A stretch of DNA of 64,000 nt from Icerya purchasi (Eukaryota; Arthropoda; Insecta; Hemiptera; Monophlebidae): contig CM077116.1 in assembly GCA_039619475.1 (NCBI GenBank), forward strand, positions 30,052,683 to 30,116,682, given 5' to 3'. A program made the position numbers and the translations under genes. Positions 10,098 to 20,990 of this stretch are shown here, in pieces. The notes under the pieces were generated by a model. It had not been told where the DNA came from and searched no databases. It was given only the letters and a program-made list of their open reading frames with translations. The stretch's first letter is position 1, and the number at the start of each line of letters is the position of its first letter.

Positions 10098-11879
10098 TCG
10101 ATGATTATGTTACGGAATCGTCGAAAATACGAAATCCCTCGTAAACGCATCAATGGTACTACATATTTTTACAATATTAGTTTAATAATCGGGTTTACTG
10201 TTTTTAAGGTAAACGTTGCAATATGTGTTCGGTGGCTAAGTTATTAAAAACGAACTTTTCGAAGAAAAAGATATAATTTCGAGTAGAAAGCTTCAATGGA
10301 TTTAAGCTTTAGCTTGTCCTCTTAAAAAATGAGAAAATGCCTCAAACTGTCCCGAAATAGTCCCTTTATCTTACCACTCTGCCTTATCAAATGAGAGTGT
10401 CAGTTTTAACTGTGAATTTTTTTTAATTCGCGAATTATTATTAATTTATGTTTTATTTTTTGCTAAGAAGTGACATTAAAATTTTTTATTTAAAAAGATA
10501 ACTTTTTTTCGAATATAACATAAATTTGGAAATACCACTTTTGAGATATGTGCGGGCTTTAAAGTAATCGGAAGTTACAATTTACAGATCGAAACGATTT
10601 GGAACTTTTGACAGTCCCCCCGTAAAGCAAAAAACCGGACAATAAGAACACTTCGACTAAAGTTTAACGTAGCGTTTTTAAATGTTTTCGAAGAACCTAT
10701 TTAAACATTTCTTTTTTTTAATCCAATTTTCAAAAAATAGAAAATAAAGTTAACCAGACGAAATTTTTTATAGATCAGCTTTAAACTTCTCTCGGCATAT
10801 TTATTTCTATAGCCCGGGCGACTCGGGCACATTGCGACAACGGCAGATGAATAAACTTATAACAATGGAGATAGGCTAAGCCTATTAGATACCTGTCGTA
10901 AAAATTAGGGATAAACAATTCTGCCAACGGAAATTACTGTAAAACTGTCATCAGCTACGCATCAAGTTTTTTGCCAATAACATTCCATCCGGGATAAAAT
11001 GAATTCATCCTGCGGAGTACAGGTTATCGTAGGAAGTAAGCATGGGGAAGCCCTGATTTCAAGAATATGAAAATGAAATAGTTAATATAATTTCCAACAC
11101 AACTTACACATAATGGAAGATGACGTTAACGACGAATTAATGCGTAGTATACTAATCGATATAGAATGAAAACTCTGTACGCAGTGGCACAAATTGAATA
11201 CGTCCAGTTACAAATTCTGCAAAACACTTAGATATATAGATTGAAAATTAACACGGAGAACTTATATCAATCACAAAGTTGACCGAGTACGAGAAAAAAA
11301 ATCCTTTGGTACACATCCTTTTTGTGGGAAACACGAATGTTTTAAAAACGAGCAATTTTTCGTTCGGGCAATGATGAGAATTTTTTTACGTATGTAAATA
11401 TTTTTATCGGAATGTATTTGTGCAAAACCGTTATATCTCCTATATTATTTCTTTCTACCGCAAAAAAGGGATGAATTCGGAAATTTGTTTCCGGTGAAGG
11501 GCAACTGAATACAACCGAATAATTTTGGAGAAAACTTCATTGTAACAATTCGCTTCCGGCTACTGTAACTATCACATTTTGTCCTGCTTTGAAATCTCGT
11601 ACGTAGCGGTATTGGTTGATTAATCAATCGTCTAATTGAAAACTTCAAATTTAATTTTAGCGTAATTGTATATTTTTAGGAATGCTAGCGGCCTATTAGG
11701 TATTATATTTGCGACCATTGTATATGTCGCCGTTACAGCAGAATTACCTGTTCGAAGTATGGGACGTGGATCGGTACATTTGATTTTTTACTATGTATGT
11801 AGTGTCGCGCAATGCGGTTAATGATGGAGTACTTCAAGACCGTGTACTCATTTTTCCGGACCCTATGCAGATGTCACAG
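10098..11879. other. intergenic sequence without identified features
   Basis: AT-rich sequence with a short GC-richer patch around 10810-10860. A 67-codon minus frame at 11445-11648 is not convincing; an overlapping minus frame (RYVRDFKAGQNVIVTVAG) looks more protein-like but is only ~25 codons. Confidence 0.3.
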
Positions 11880-12440
11880 TTGCTCGTTGAATCATCGGTT
11901 TTTGTATTGCATTTCCTTTTCTCTTCTTAGGTTGCCATACACTAGGCAGTGCGTCTCCCTTGCTGTCTCGAAAAATCTTTCTGTAGCCCAGATGTTGTTG
12001 GTCCATTCTTTGATATTTCTTAGCCGTGGATATTTTCTTCTTCCTGGTGGTCTTTTTCCCTCAATTCTTCGCTGTAAGATCAGTCTCAGTAGCTCGTACT
12101 TTAGGCCTCTCAAGATATGGCCAAGGTATGTGTTATTGGTTTCCAAGAGCCTTCTACCTACGTTTGTTTTTCTTAATATTTCTGCATTTGATACTTTATC
12201 TGTCCAGGAAATCTTTAATAATCTCCGTATAAACCACATCTCTGTAGCCTCTAGTTGTCTGATAGAACTCTGGCTTTAAGTGTCCAAGTTTCAACACTGT
12301 AAAGGAGTACAGGGGTAATAATATAAGCATCAATCACTCTAAGTCTTATTTAAAGCGGTAGTTCATTAGTGAGCAATAGCATTCTTCTAAAAGTTTCTTT
12401 GCCATTCCATACCCGATTGGTATCATCGCAGTCTAGCATT
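11880..12440 (-). pseudogene. LINE remnant, C-terminal part of reverse transcriptase ORF2
   Basis: On the minus strand the translation first reads VLLYSVETWTLKARV and then, after a one-base frameshift and past a stop, RQLEATEMWFIRRLLKISWT, followed by VSNAEILRKT, HILRGLKYELLRLILQRRIEG, KRPPGRRKYPRLRNIKEW and a basic tail. This is the arrangement seen after the catalytic domain in many insect endonuclease/reverse-transcriptase LINEs (YGxExWTL, then EAFEMWxYRRxLxISW, then GKRxxGRRRxxWLxN). The polymerase palm, the endonuclease and a poly(A) tail are not visible, so this is a dead 5'-truncated copy. The clade is uncertain. Confidence 0.75.
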
Positions 12441-12619
12441 TCCTTTAGTTCGTGTTATTTCTGTTAATATTAAATGGTTAGGTGTTTGAAAGCATATTAT
12501 GAATCTTGTTTTATATTGTTATATTACATAGTTTTATGTGTGTGCTGCGTTCCGTATCGATCTGAGTGTCGGCGTAGGTGTTCATGCGATGAGTTGATTT
12601 CTAATGTTTATATTTCTAG

Positions 12620-12953
12620 TAGTGATGTACGATTTCGAAATGCTTTTACAATCGAAACAATCGACAATCGTCGAAAAAACAATCGAATGATTTTCATTCG
12701 AATGATCGTGGTGAATCCGAATGAATTATTCGAATAAAAACCGAAACTATCCGAACACAGACGATTGAAGTATTCGTTAAACATCGACTAGATTCTTCCG
12801 AGAGAAATAGCATTTCGAATGATTGTTGTGAATACGAATGAATTATTCGAATAAAATAACATTTCGAATGCAACTACGGAACGATCGAATGCATTCGAAG
12901 TCATCGAACAATCGAATAATTCGAATGAAACATTTCGAAGTTGCCCATCACTA
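12620..12953. mobile_element. hAT-type MITE, 334 bp, TSD ATTTCTAG
   Basis: The ends are TAGTGATGTACGATTTCG and, inverted, TAGTGATGGGCAACTTCG. ATTTCTAG occurs exactly on both sides (12612-12619 and 12954-12961), a perfect 8-bp target duplication. The TAGTGATG terminus and the 8-bp duplication are hAT hallmarks. The interior is packed with ATTCGAAT-like words (CGAATGAATTATTCGAATAA occurs twice in nearly identical form) and codes for nothing. Confidence 0.93.
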
Positions 12954-13571
12954 ATTTCTAGTAGCTATTTGATTCTGCTCTATTCCGGGAACTGATGCGT
13001 ATTGTATCGATTATATCAACCATTAAAGGAGTTCCTCCTTCAAATGGCAACTTTCACTGCGATAATAAATTGGAAGTAATGATAGGTCCTTCGAATAAAC
13101 TGTGTGCAGATCGTGATAGGGTGTCTAAATGAAAATTGCCATTATTGCTATTGGCCGGAATTGATTTTAGAGCTTTCGCTACATTTCGTGGTGTGACGGA
13201 TTTTCCAACCTTTACCGAGGTAATTAAAGCATTCATTTATTTTTGTCAAATTTTATTTTAAACAACAGGTTAATTATGCGAAAATTGCAATGAGATTAAT
13301 TTTTCCTTTTGTCGATAATTAATGTTCAATCCGAAATGAGCACGTTGTTCTTTTCTTTTCCTTTTTTTTTGTAATTTTTTCACACGTAAATTTCTTGTAT
13401 AAGTTTTAGTATTTTCAGATTAGATATTTTCCAACTGTTTACTATTTTAATTAACCGTTTTTTTTTTGTTTTTTTTAAATTAATACGCATGATTTGACCA
13501 TGTTGTAGGTGAAAAAAAGTTTTTAATTAGTCGAGAAATTGTAAAATAATCTTTAATGTTACGTTGTTTAT
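12954..13571. other. intergenic sequence with a small inverted repeat
   Basis: AATGGCAACTTTCAC at 13043 recurs inverted near 13128 (ATGAAAATTGCCATT). Short frames occur on both strands here (minus 13054-13236; plus about 12965-13130), but neither has support beyond being open. Confidence 0.3.
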
Positions 13572-13579
13572 GTAGCAAG

Positions 13580-14017
13580 CATTGGCGCACTCAAGCGGGA
13601 TGCCACGGGGCCATTGCTCCCCACAAAAAATCTTCGAAATCTTAATTTCGTTTTATAATGTTTTGTTTTATGTACTTAATTTCCTTTTTTTAAAAACATA
13701 CATATATTTACTTTTTACTTATATTACAATGTTATATATACTTTTAGCTAATTTTTTTAAAATAAAATTCGTATACTTACCTAATTTGTGCTTATTACAA
13801 ACATAATGTTACGTTTCTATTATTATTATTATTATTTAAATAAAATTCGGCAGTTTTGTAATTTTTTAAAAAATAAAATTCGTTAATTTTGTATTTTTTC
13901 TTAAATTTACAAACCACAGAAATAGATAGGTACTTAGTCGAGGTACCGAGTTACCACCCCCTAACTCATCTTCTAAATTCTAGCCCCGACCAAAAAAAAA
14001 TTCTGAGTGCGCCTTTG
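13580..14017. mobile_element. hAT-like MITE, 438 bp, TSD GTAGCAAG
   Basis: The ends are CATTGGCGCACTCA and, inverted, CAAAGGCGCACTCA (12 of 14 identical). GTAGCAAG is present exactly on both sides (13572-13579 and 14018-14025). The CAnnGGCGCAC terminus with an 8-bp duplication is typical of hAT elements. The interior is AT-rich and non-coding. Confidence 0.9.
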
Positions 14018-14277
14018 GTAGCAAGTGTACATGTAAGTTTTGTTGGCATGTTTTCGGTCCTTCCGTTTATTATTAATGAATCGAGTACATTGTATTTCGA
14101 AATGAGATGTGGTTTCCAATTTTATATTGACGATTATAATTCCAATTTTTAGAGTATTACGATTTATTATAGCGTCTTGTTAATTCCCTTCCCCTATGAT
14201 TTTTAAAACAAAAACAAGTGTTCGTCTGTTCGATCACCAACTTCCCTGTACGTGTAAGCAGGGATATAATATAGCGT

Positions 14278-14883
14278 AATAATAATAGTACTTCTTATTG
14301 GTGATGAATAGGTCCGGAAGAGTATTCGCGCGGATAATGCTACAGCAGGAGTTTTGATGATGTAACTCCATCCACAACTCGAACCCAGCGATCAAGGCCG
14401 TATCCACGTGGGGGAATTAAATCCCGCCGTGAGAACTGAAATAGTTAATATAAATACACAAAAATCAGAAAAAAATCAAAAATTTAAAATAAATATTTAT
14501 GATTTTTTAGGGTGTTCTTACCTACCTTTAAAAGAAAAAAGAAAATATATTCTCCCAATTTTTAGGTACTTCATTAATATTTTACGCAAAATTTTTTATT
14601 ACGAGTATAATCAATAACATATGTGTAATTTTTATTAATGTTCATATACAGGGGGTAATTCATTTATGTAAACTATTAATACATATAAATCAAAACGATG
14701 GAAATTATTAATAGTACGAATATTAGTGAAAAATGTATCATTATTTATAAAATAAATATGCCAAGAAAATGTTCACCGCTCCCCCCACCATTATCAAAAT
14801 TCTGGGCACGGGCCTGCCAGCGATAACAAAATGTTCACACGGTTCCGTTATAATAGAAGCTAAAATATCGATCTTGAACAAAG
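14278..14883 (+). repeat. old dispersed repeat, copy 1, interrupted by a MITE
   Basis: The segments 14278-14392 and 14825-14883 together resemble 22480-22669: GCGCGGATAATGCTACAGCAG, GATGATGTAAC, CCAGCGATAAC and CACGGTTCCG...AGAAGCTAAAATAT...GAACAAAG occur in the same order. The MITE at 14393-14816 splits this copy; the copy at 22 kb lacks the insertion. Confidence 0.55.
14393..14816. mobile_element. hAT-like MITE, 424 bp, TSD CCAGCGAT
   Basis: The ends are CAAGGCCGTATCCA and, inverted, CAGGCCCGTGCCCA. CCAGCGAT is exact on both sides (14385-14392 and 14817-14824). The related sequence at about 22580 (CATAGCGATAAG) has no insertion, which supports the boundaries. Non-coding. Confidence 0.88.
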
Positions 14884-15522
14884 CATCAAATTCTACGCAA
14901 TATTTTCCGTACATTTTTTTCCCGAGGTAAATTTAACAAAAAGAAAAAAAATCCTTATTTCGACAATTTAGCCTCTACATACTTTTCTTTTTTTCGTAGC
15001 AAGTAATTTAATTGCGCAATATTACTCGCTTGTTTCGGTTATTTATTAGATACTTGTATTATAATATCGGAAATCGTCTTTTCCGATTTTAAAATACGTG
15101 TAAATTATAGAGCTTAGTTGCGTTTTATTTTCTTTCATTTTTAACATACGAGATTAGGCTAATTTCAGTTCCTTCACCGAACATTTAAAACGCAAAAATA
15201 CCTTCCCCTGAAGCAATAGCGATAAAAAAATATTCCATTAATTGATTTAACATAAAAAGAATTAAGCGCACTGGCAATAAAAGTGCCAATGAGAAATCGA
15301 CTATACTATACCGAGTACTACTAGTAATCTATGCTGCTCCGGATTTAAGTAACATGACGTAATCTAACCGAAAATACTGATAACATAAAGACGACAACCA
15401 GTGCAAACTATTCCCAATTTTTGAATGTCCTGCGTACGTAAACACCGACTGATCCATATGGATGTGTATCTGGCATGCATACGATATTCAGTTCCAGATC
15501 CGTATCTGAAGAAATAACGAAT
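14884..15522. other. AT-rich intergenic sequence
   Basis: I see no gene, RNA or repeat that I can support. Confidence 0.3.
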
Positions 15523-15753
15523 TCACCCAACACTAGTACTTATCAACAATTTATATAGAGGTACTTTCTTCATACTACATGAATGTTTGCCGTTACGCTG
15601 TAAGAAGATTTTGCGCATCTTCGGATGTTTGTGCAATTCGCGCACCATCAACATCGCTGTGTGTTCGCCGTCGTTCGTTAGTGTGCTTTGGAAGAAATAT
15701 TCGATAACACCGAACTGGGCCCCCGTAGAGACGGAATTACCAGTAAGAGAATT
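15523..15753 (-). CDS. candidate exon of an unidentified protein gene
   Basis: On the minus strand a strong acceptor (TTCTGCTCTCCACAG) ends at 15754, followed by a frame open for 76 codons to a TGA at 15523: NSLTGNSVSTGAQFG, VIEYFFQSTLTNDGEHTAML, MVRELHKHPKMRKIFLQ. Codon choice (ATG-rich, GTG, CGC, CCG, GGC) resembles the confident genes down to about 15570 and then turns AT-rich, so the real exon may end earlier at a donor such as GTAACG or GTAGTA. I do not recognise the protein. If it is an exon, the neighbouring exons are far away on either side. Confidence 0.35.
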   Translation of the reverse strand, partial: NSLTGNSVSTGAQFGVIEYFFQSTLTNDGEHTAMLMVRELHKHPKMRKIFLQRNGKHSCSMKKVPLYKLLISTSVG

Positions 15754-16140
15754 CTGTGGAGAGCAGAACGAAGTTTTATCATGTTACAATTAAACATACG
15801 AATTTTTGTGGGAAAAAAAATGCAAGTTATAATATCGATAATAAAAAAATCGAGAGCAACCGCAATACTCAATTCCGGGAATTATTTAATTCTCTTAACA
15901 ATTTATCTCCTTCATTACTATCGGCTGTCTTCAAATTTTAACATATTCCAATGCAATTCTACCAATCTGTTAAAGTCTTGTTGAGGTTTCTGCTTGCATT
16001 TAACGAGGTTCAATTTTAATTGAAAATGTTTTCCTTAACGCGGATACACTTTAGTTACTTAAAACTTGACGGTAAAAAAATTCCTTTTTATTTCTATCTT
16101 CTTATTTATGGTAAACGGCTGTTCTCAACGTTATTTGCCT
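15754..16140. other. AT-rich sequence, nothing identified
   Basis: Possibly an intron of the candidate exon to the left. No other feature is seen. Confidence 0.3.
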
Positions 16141-17345
16141 CTTTTTTTTTTTCTTTCTTTTTTTTTTTTTAAACAGCCCCTTTAAGGGGGAACTGTATGG
16201 TTATTACAATCCTAGAACTATTTCTAAATAAGTGAACATTTATAACTAAAAGTAAATTAACATGTTGCAATAGATCACTATAACTATTCTTTGCTATTTA
16301 TATACACATACATACAATAAAACGATAAAAATTTACAACACAACTAGATCGTTCGGTTTAAATCGTTTAAGCCGTCTTGCATCTTCTGTAGTAAGCAAAA
16401 GGTCCAGTGCTTCCGGGTTCATATGGAGTCTTTCTTCGTAACGATGGGCAAAGTCTTTAATGACTTCGTCCACCCATTTGATCCTTAAATCGGTATGTAG
16501 AGATTCGTATTGTCTAAACCATCGGAACATTGGTTATCATACGGAGGAATTTATTTTGAGCTACTTGAATAATATTTCTATTTGATGTTTTGGTACATCC
16601 CCATATCTGTACCCCATAAGTCCAAATCGGTCTTATGATGGGGTTTCATAAATGAGACGTTTGTTTTCAAGTTTCATTTTGGAATGTCGTCCGACAAGCC
16701 AATACATTTCACGTGTTTTTTCTCGAATCTGCTGAGCTTTTGACAAAACGTGAGTTTTCCATGTCAGTTTCGCATCTAGATGCACACCGAAGTATTTTGC
16801 TGAATCGGAGATTGGCACTTGTTGTCTATTTATGAACACTACATGACGCGGATCTCGTTTACGAAGGGCGAAAGTGGTGGGGGATAGATTTCTGCTAATT
16901 CAGCTTGATTTTCCAATTTTCTGTCCAGTTTGATACACGGTCTAAAGCATACTGAAGGTTTTTAGTTGCTTGCGTTTGTGAGCTGCTTACTGACAGTATT
17001 GCTGTGTCGTCAGCGAACATTGCAGTCGCAGTATTTGGCGTTGTGTTATTTGCCTTTCGAAAAATTTTGGTATTGTCCACGTTGGTGAAATCATTAATAT
17101 AAATCGTAAATGAAAAAAGACCTAAAAATTCGACCCTCCTTACGATGATACTATTAGAAAAATAAAGTGATTTTACATTAACAAACCAGCGACATACTAC
17201 TGTTTTGCCTCGGAGAAATAACTTGTAAATATCACCGAATTAATCAAAGCATCCCCTGACATATTCACCTTATTTAAAATTCTATAATCTGCCGCATCAA
17301 ATGATTTTTAAAAATCGATATAAATCACATCCACTTGCGCACTTG
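16141..17345 (-). pseudogene. Jockey-like LINE remnant (reverse transcriptase ORF2)
   Basis: Read leftwards from 17345, pieces in several frames give VDVIYIDF.KSFD (palm motif, with a stop), SFTIYINDF, MFADDTAIL (catalytic FADD box, ~17010), LDRVSNWTENWKIKLN, VPISDSAKYFGVHLDAKLTW, REMYWLVGRHSKMKLENK and a C-terminus DARRLKRFKPNDLVVL with a stop at 16333. The order and wording match the Jockey clade, whose ORF2 ends in a basic RRLKRxxPxDL motif. A T-rich tract at 16141-16171 is the poly(A) tail on the minus strand. Endonuclease and ORF1 are missing. Stops and frameshifts make it inactive. Confidence 0.88.
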
Positions 17346-17388
17346 AGAAGCTCTGACAAAACATCTCTGATGAATTATAATATTCGGT

Positions 17389-17394
<6 letters not shown>

Positions 17395-17442
<48 letters not shown>
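17395..17442. repeat. (TCA)n microsatellite
   Basis: Sixteen perfect TCA units. The poly-Asp frame they create on the minus strand is an artefact of the repeat. Confidence 0.95.
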
Positions 17443-18670
17443 CGTAACGTCTTTATTTCCAAAGATTGCATACGCCAACATTTGTTCCAATAACTATTTG
17501 GCTTTATTAACGTGCGTGGTTTCGGAAATATCGACTCAGTCTCAAAATTTTTTTGACAACCTATGTACATATACGTATATTATAAGTTCATCGAATCTTA
17601 CGGAAATTTAAAAAAAGGAAACAATTAAATGTCGCATATTTTTCTATTAAAAAATAAAGGAGCTAATAATCATTCAGTTTAATTGGCAAAACGTTGTTAC
17701 TATGAAATAAAGCAAATGCAAAAATTTTTATGCGACACGCCTGAAATCTATGCTAAGTAAATTGAATTAATAATTCAAAATAGATCCGGAAGATAGAATT
17801 ATTAGGAATTTTTATCGTGACTGTACTAAAATCATGTTAGCAAAAGGATTTTAGTACTACTTCTAATTGATAACGACAGAATTTCTTTATGTTTCAGACT
17901 TTAACCGCAAATGACTTTTTTTATTTCAAATATGAAAGATATCGAATCACGAAGGTAGCATGCTACATTTTAAACGATTTCACAGCGGACAATTTTTTCC
18001 CCTAAAAGTTATAATTTTTATTTACCAAGCTTGAATAACGTTTACGCTATATATGTATATATATATATTTAACAAACAAAAACCTCTTCACATTTTCAAT
18101 AACTATTCAGAAATTTTACAGACAAGTAATTATAATAATAATATGATTTTAAACGAAGATTTCACGATATATTCTAAATGTGGTACCTTCCCACTTTCGT
18201 CTTTACATCCATGAGGGCTCAATAATGTCAGTTTACTTTTCTTTATCACTATAATACATATCTCTTCATCTGTTCAGGTAAAAAAATCTTTTTACTTTAA
18301 AATTCCACTAATCCTGTTGCCAGTAATTAATTTATGTAACGTTACCGTTGAAAATTTATTTGTAATTTCTAGAAATTAAGAGAGCACGCAGATAATGCAA
18401 AAAATTAACCTTCTACGTATATTCATGACAAAGGCGGCAAAGAATTCTATTTCCTATCAGATTAAATTGTGTACATTAGTTATAGTTTGGTAAATTAAAG
18501 GTTTTTTTTCTATGTGCAGTGTTCAATTTTTAATTAGATTTTTCTCTTTTGCATTACGTTACGTTATTAGTATACGGTTTATAATCGGTTATTGTGCTAC
18601 TAATTTCGTTTCAAATTATTGCTCATCGATAATGTAGACTGCGTTGCCTTAGATTCTAAACTCTTTACTA
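17443..18670. other. AT-rich intergenic sequence
   Basis: Nothing identified apart from a short TATATATG tract near 18045-18070. Confidence 0.3.
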
Positions 18671-18672
18671 TA

Positions 18673-20682
18673 CAGGGTGTTCTGAAACTAATTCGGGAAA
18701 TTTGTTTTACGCTATAAAGCTCGTCAAAATGAACGAAAAAGTCCTGAGGGAAAAATCATTTGGGCGAACAATTAATTAGTTATAATTAATTAAATTAATT
18801 CATTGTAGTAAAAAAGTAAACGTTTTGTTTTATGATTCAATAGGCCATTAAAAAATCACTGTTGACTGTACATTTACGACTACACTTAGTTCCCATTAAA
18901 ACATATTGTTGTGATGTTTGCTGGACAATAAAACCAACGTCTCCGCGTGAAATTAACGCTTTAGTAAAAACTTTAAACCCAAACAAATCGCCGGGCTATG
19001 ATTTAATTACCGCACGAATCTGAAATGTTTCATACCATTGACATACATTTTCAATGCGATGTCCGGCTGCGGTATTTTCCTTTACAACTAAAACTGTCAT
19101 AGGTTGTCGTTATTAAAAAACTGTAGAAATTTCCGACAGAGCCGGCTTCGTATCGACCCATCTCATTGCTGCCTGTAATCTCTAAACTTTATGCAAAGTT
19201 GCTACTAAAACGGATAATGCCAGTTATCAGCGATAAAGGTGTCCAATACCAGACCATCAGTTTGGATTCAAAGCCAAGCACAGTATAATAGAATAAGTGC
19301 ATCGTGTGGTTACCACCGTTGAAACATCTCTCAAAAAGAAAAAGTACTGCGACACTGTGTTTCTGGACATAAGCCAGGCTTTCGACAAAGTCTGGCACGA
19401 TGGTATTTTACAGAAAATTAAACGACATTTTCCTTACGAATTATATCAGTTGCTTCAGTCATACATGACTGAAAGATATTTCTACGTTAAGTATACAAAG
19501 ATGACTTATCAAATATATATATATATATACAATAAAAGCAGGAGTTCCGCAGGGAAGTGTGCTAGGGCTATTTCTCTATCTCATTTACACATTAGATATT
19601 CCTACGCCTCCCAATGTAGACGTAGCAACCTTTACTGATGACACCGCGATTTTATGCTCAGACGCATGACAAAGCGCGGAATACCATCCAAGCAGCTGTT
19701 ACTGAAATTTCGTCACGGCTCAACTTATGGAAAATCAAAACCAATGAAAGTAAATCAGCACGAGTAATCTTCGCTAACAGAAAAAATGATCCGACGGAAG
19801 TCCTGAACAATGTTGAAATTCAGCGAAAAACAGATGTGAAATATCTGGGGGTGTATAACTTGATCAACGCCTAACATGGAAGTAGAAACATATAACAGTA
19901 AAACGGACCGAATTAAATATAAAGTTAGGAGAATTATACTGGCTACTAAACAGGAAGACGGAATTATCTGCTGAAAATAAACTACTAGTTTAGAATGAGA
20001 TTTTAAAGCCAGTTCAGCGTTACAGCTGTCCGCTATGGGGCTGTTCTAAAAACAGTAACATAGCAATCATACAACGGATGATCCGGAACAAAATCCTCCG
20101 GATGGTTGTAAACGCCTCGTGGTACGTTAACAATTTAATAACGCTTTACAAAGACCTCGGAATAAAGTTTGTTTAAGAAGTATAATATTCGACGACGCAA
20201 AGAACTATGCCTACAGATTAGAAGCGCGCCCGAACAACATATTGGATTGCTGGACAATTCACTAGAAGTTCGGCGGCTTGATAGAATGAAGTCGATAGAT
20301 CTACTCATAAGATAAAAGTAGTTCTAATAAAACTTCTGCTTTAGCACCTATCGCTGGGTAGGCTGCTATTCAAGCTACGTGCACAAGATATTAAAAATAA
20401 TTGCTAAATAGCTATCATCGACTAGGTGAAATTTAGCTACTAAAGAATTTAAAAAAAAAAAAATCAGTACGTATTTTACTTCTTTTCAGTATTTATTTTC
20501 TTTTTATTTTACAAAATAGTGATTTATAAAAAGAAATATTTTTTCATTTAAATTAAATAACTGAATTAATTACAACTGATTAATTGTTCGCCCAAAGGAT
20601 ATTTCCCTCGGGACTTTTTTGTTTATTTTGATGAGCTTTATAGCGTAAAACAAAGTTCTAGAATTAATTTCAGAACACCCTG
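18673..20682. mobile_element. TA-flanked inverted-repeat DNA element carrying a nested LINE
   Basis: The left end CAGGGTGTTCTGAAACTAAT and ~125 bases after it recur inverted at 20555-20682 (shared blocks TTTTACGCTATAAAGCTC, AAAGTCC.GAGGGAAA, TGGGCGAACAATTAAT). TA flanks both ends (18671-18672 and 20683-20684), as in Tc1/mariner-type elements. Nearly everything between the inverted repeats is a 5'-truncated Jockey-like LINE, so the original element was probably a MITE of about 400 bp that later received the LINE. Confidence 0.75.
18880..20463 (+). pseudogene. Jockey-like LINE remnant (reverse transcriptase ORF2)
   Basis: Translation on the plus strand, in shifting frames, gives INALVKTLNPNKSPGYDLIT (fingers), a FHTIDIHF piece, VFLDISQAFDKVWHDGILQK (palm motif A, ~19360), TFTDDTAIL (motif C at ~19630; the usual FADD has A changed to T, both Asp kept), AAVTEISSRLNLWKIKTNES, KTDVKYLGV, then LRRIILATKQE and a C-terminus KNYAYRLEA...EVRRLDRMKSIDLL. 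An A-rich tail lies at 20450-20463. Several frameshifts and stops break it. It has the same clade layout as the copy at 16.1-17.3 kb but is clearly diverged, so this is a different Jockey-like family. Confidence 0.88.
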
Positions 20683-20708
20683 TATATACATATCTTCATA
20701 TATATAAA

Positions 20709-20990
20709 ATCAGTCATTTTGGCCTCGCAAGGGGCTGTACCCCTTGACCCCTCTTGCTTGCATTTCTGTCTCCTTCTCTTCTGTACTTTGTATAAAATGA
20801 TCAAAATTTACAGCGTAATTCTAAACTGGTCCATATGAATATAATAACGTAATCGCAAAAATCCTATAAAATATAACAAACGTGTCATCAAATTGGGACA
20901 TTTTTTGGGACATTTTTCGTTACATAAAATTGGGACACTTTTCGTTACATAAAATTGAGGCCTTTTTTTCTAATGGGGGGTATCCGAATA
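20709..20990 (+). repeat. (TA)n-bordered dispersed repeat, copy c
   Basis: This copy begins AATCAGTCATTTTGGCCTCG after a TATATA-rich stretch and carries the AAGGGGCTGTACCCCTT hairpin. The motif CGTTACATAAAATTG is tandemly repeated in its 3' half with GGGACA spacers. It ends GGGGGGTATCCGAATA; the terminal ACGTTGTAATTAAT block is missing. Confidence 0.8.

Noticed and set aside
13054..13236. 60-codon minus frame (MNALITSVKVGKSVTPRN...)
   Set aside because: The opposite strand is equally open, and a small inverted repeat spans the region, so neither reading is preferred.
17382..17442. Poly-aspartate coding region
   Set aside because: Created by the (TCA)n microsatellite; the flanking frame has no protein character.
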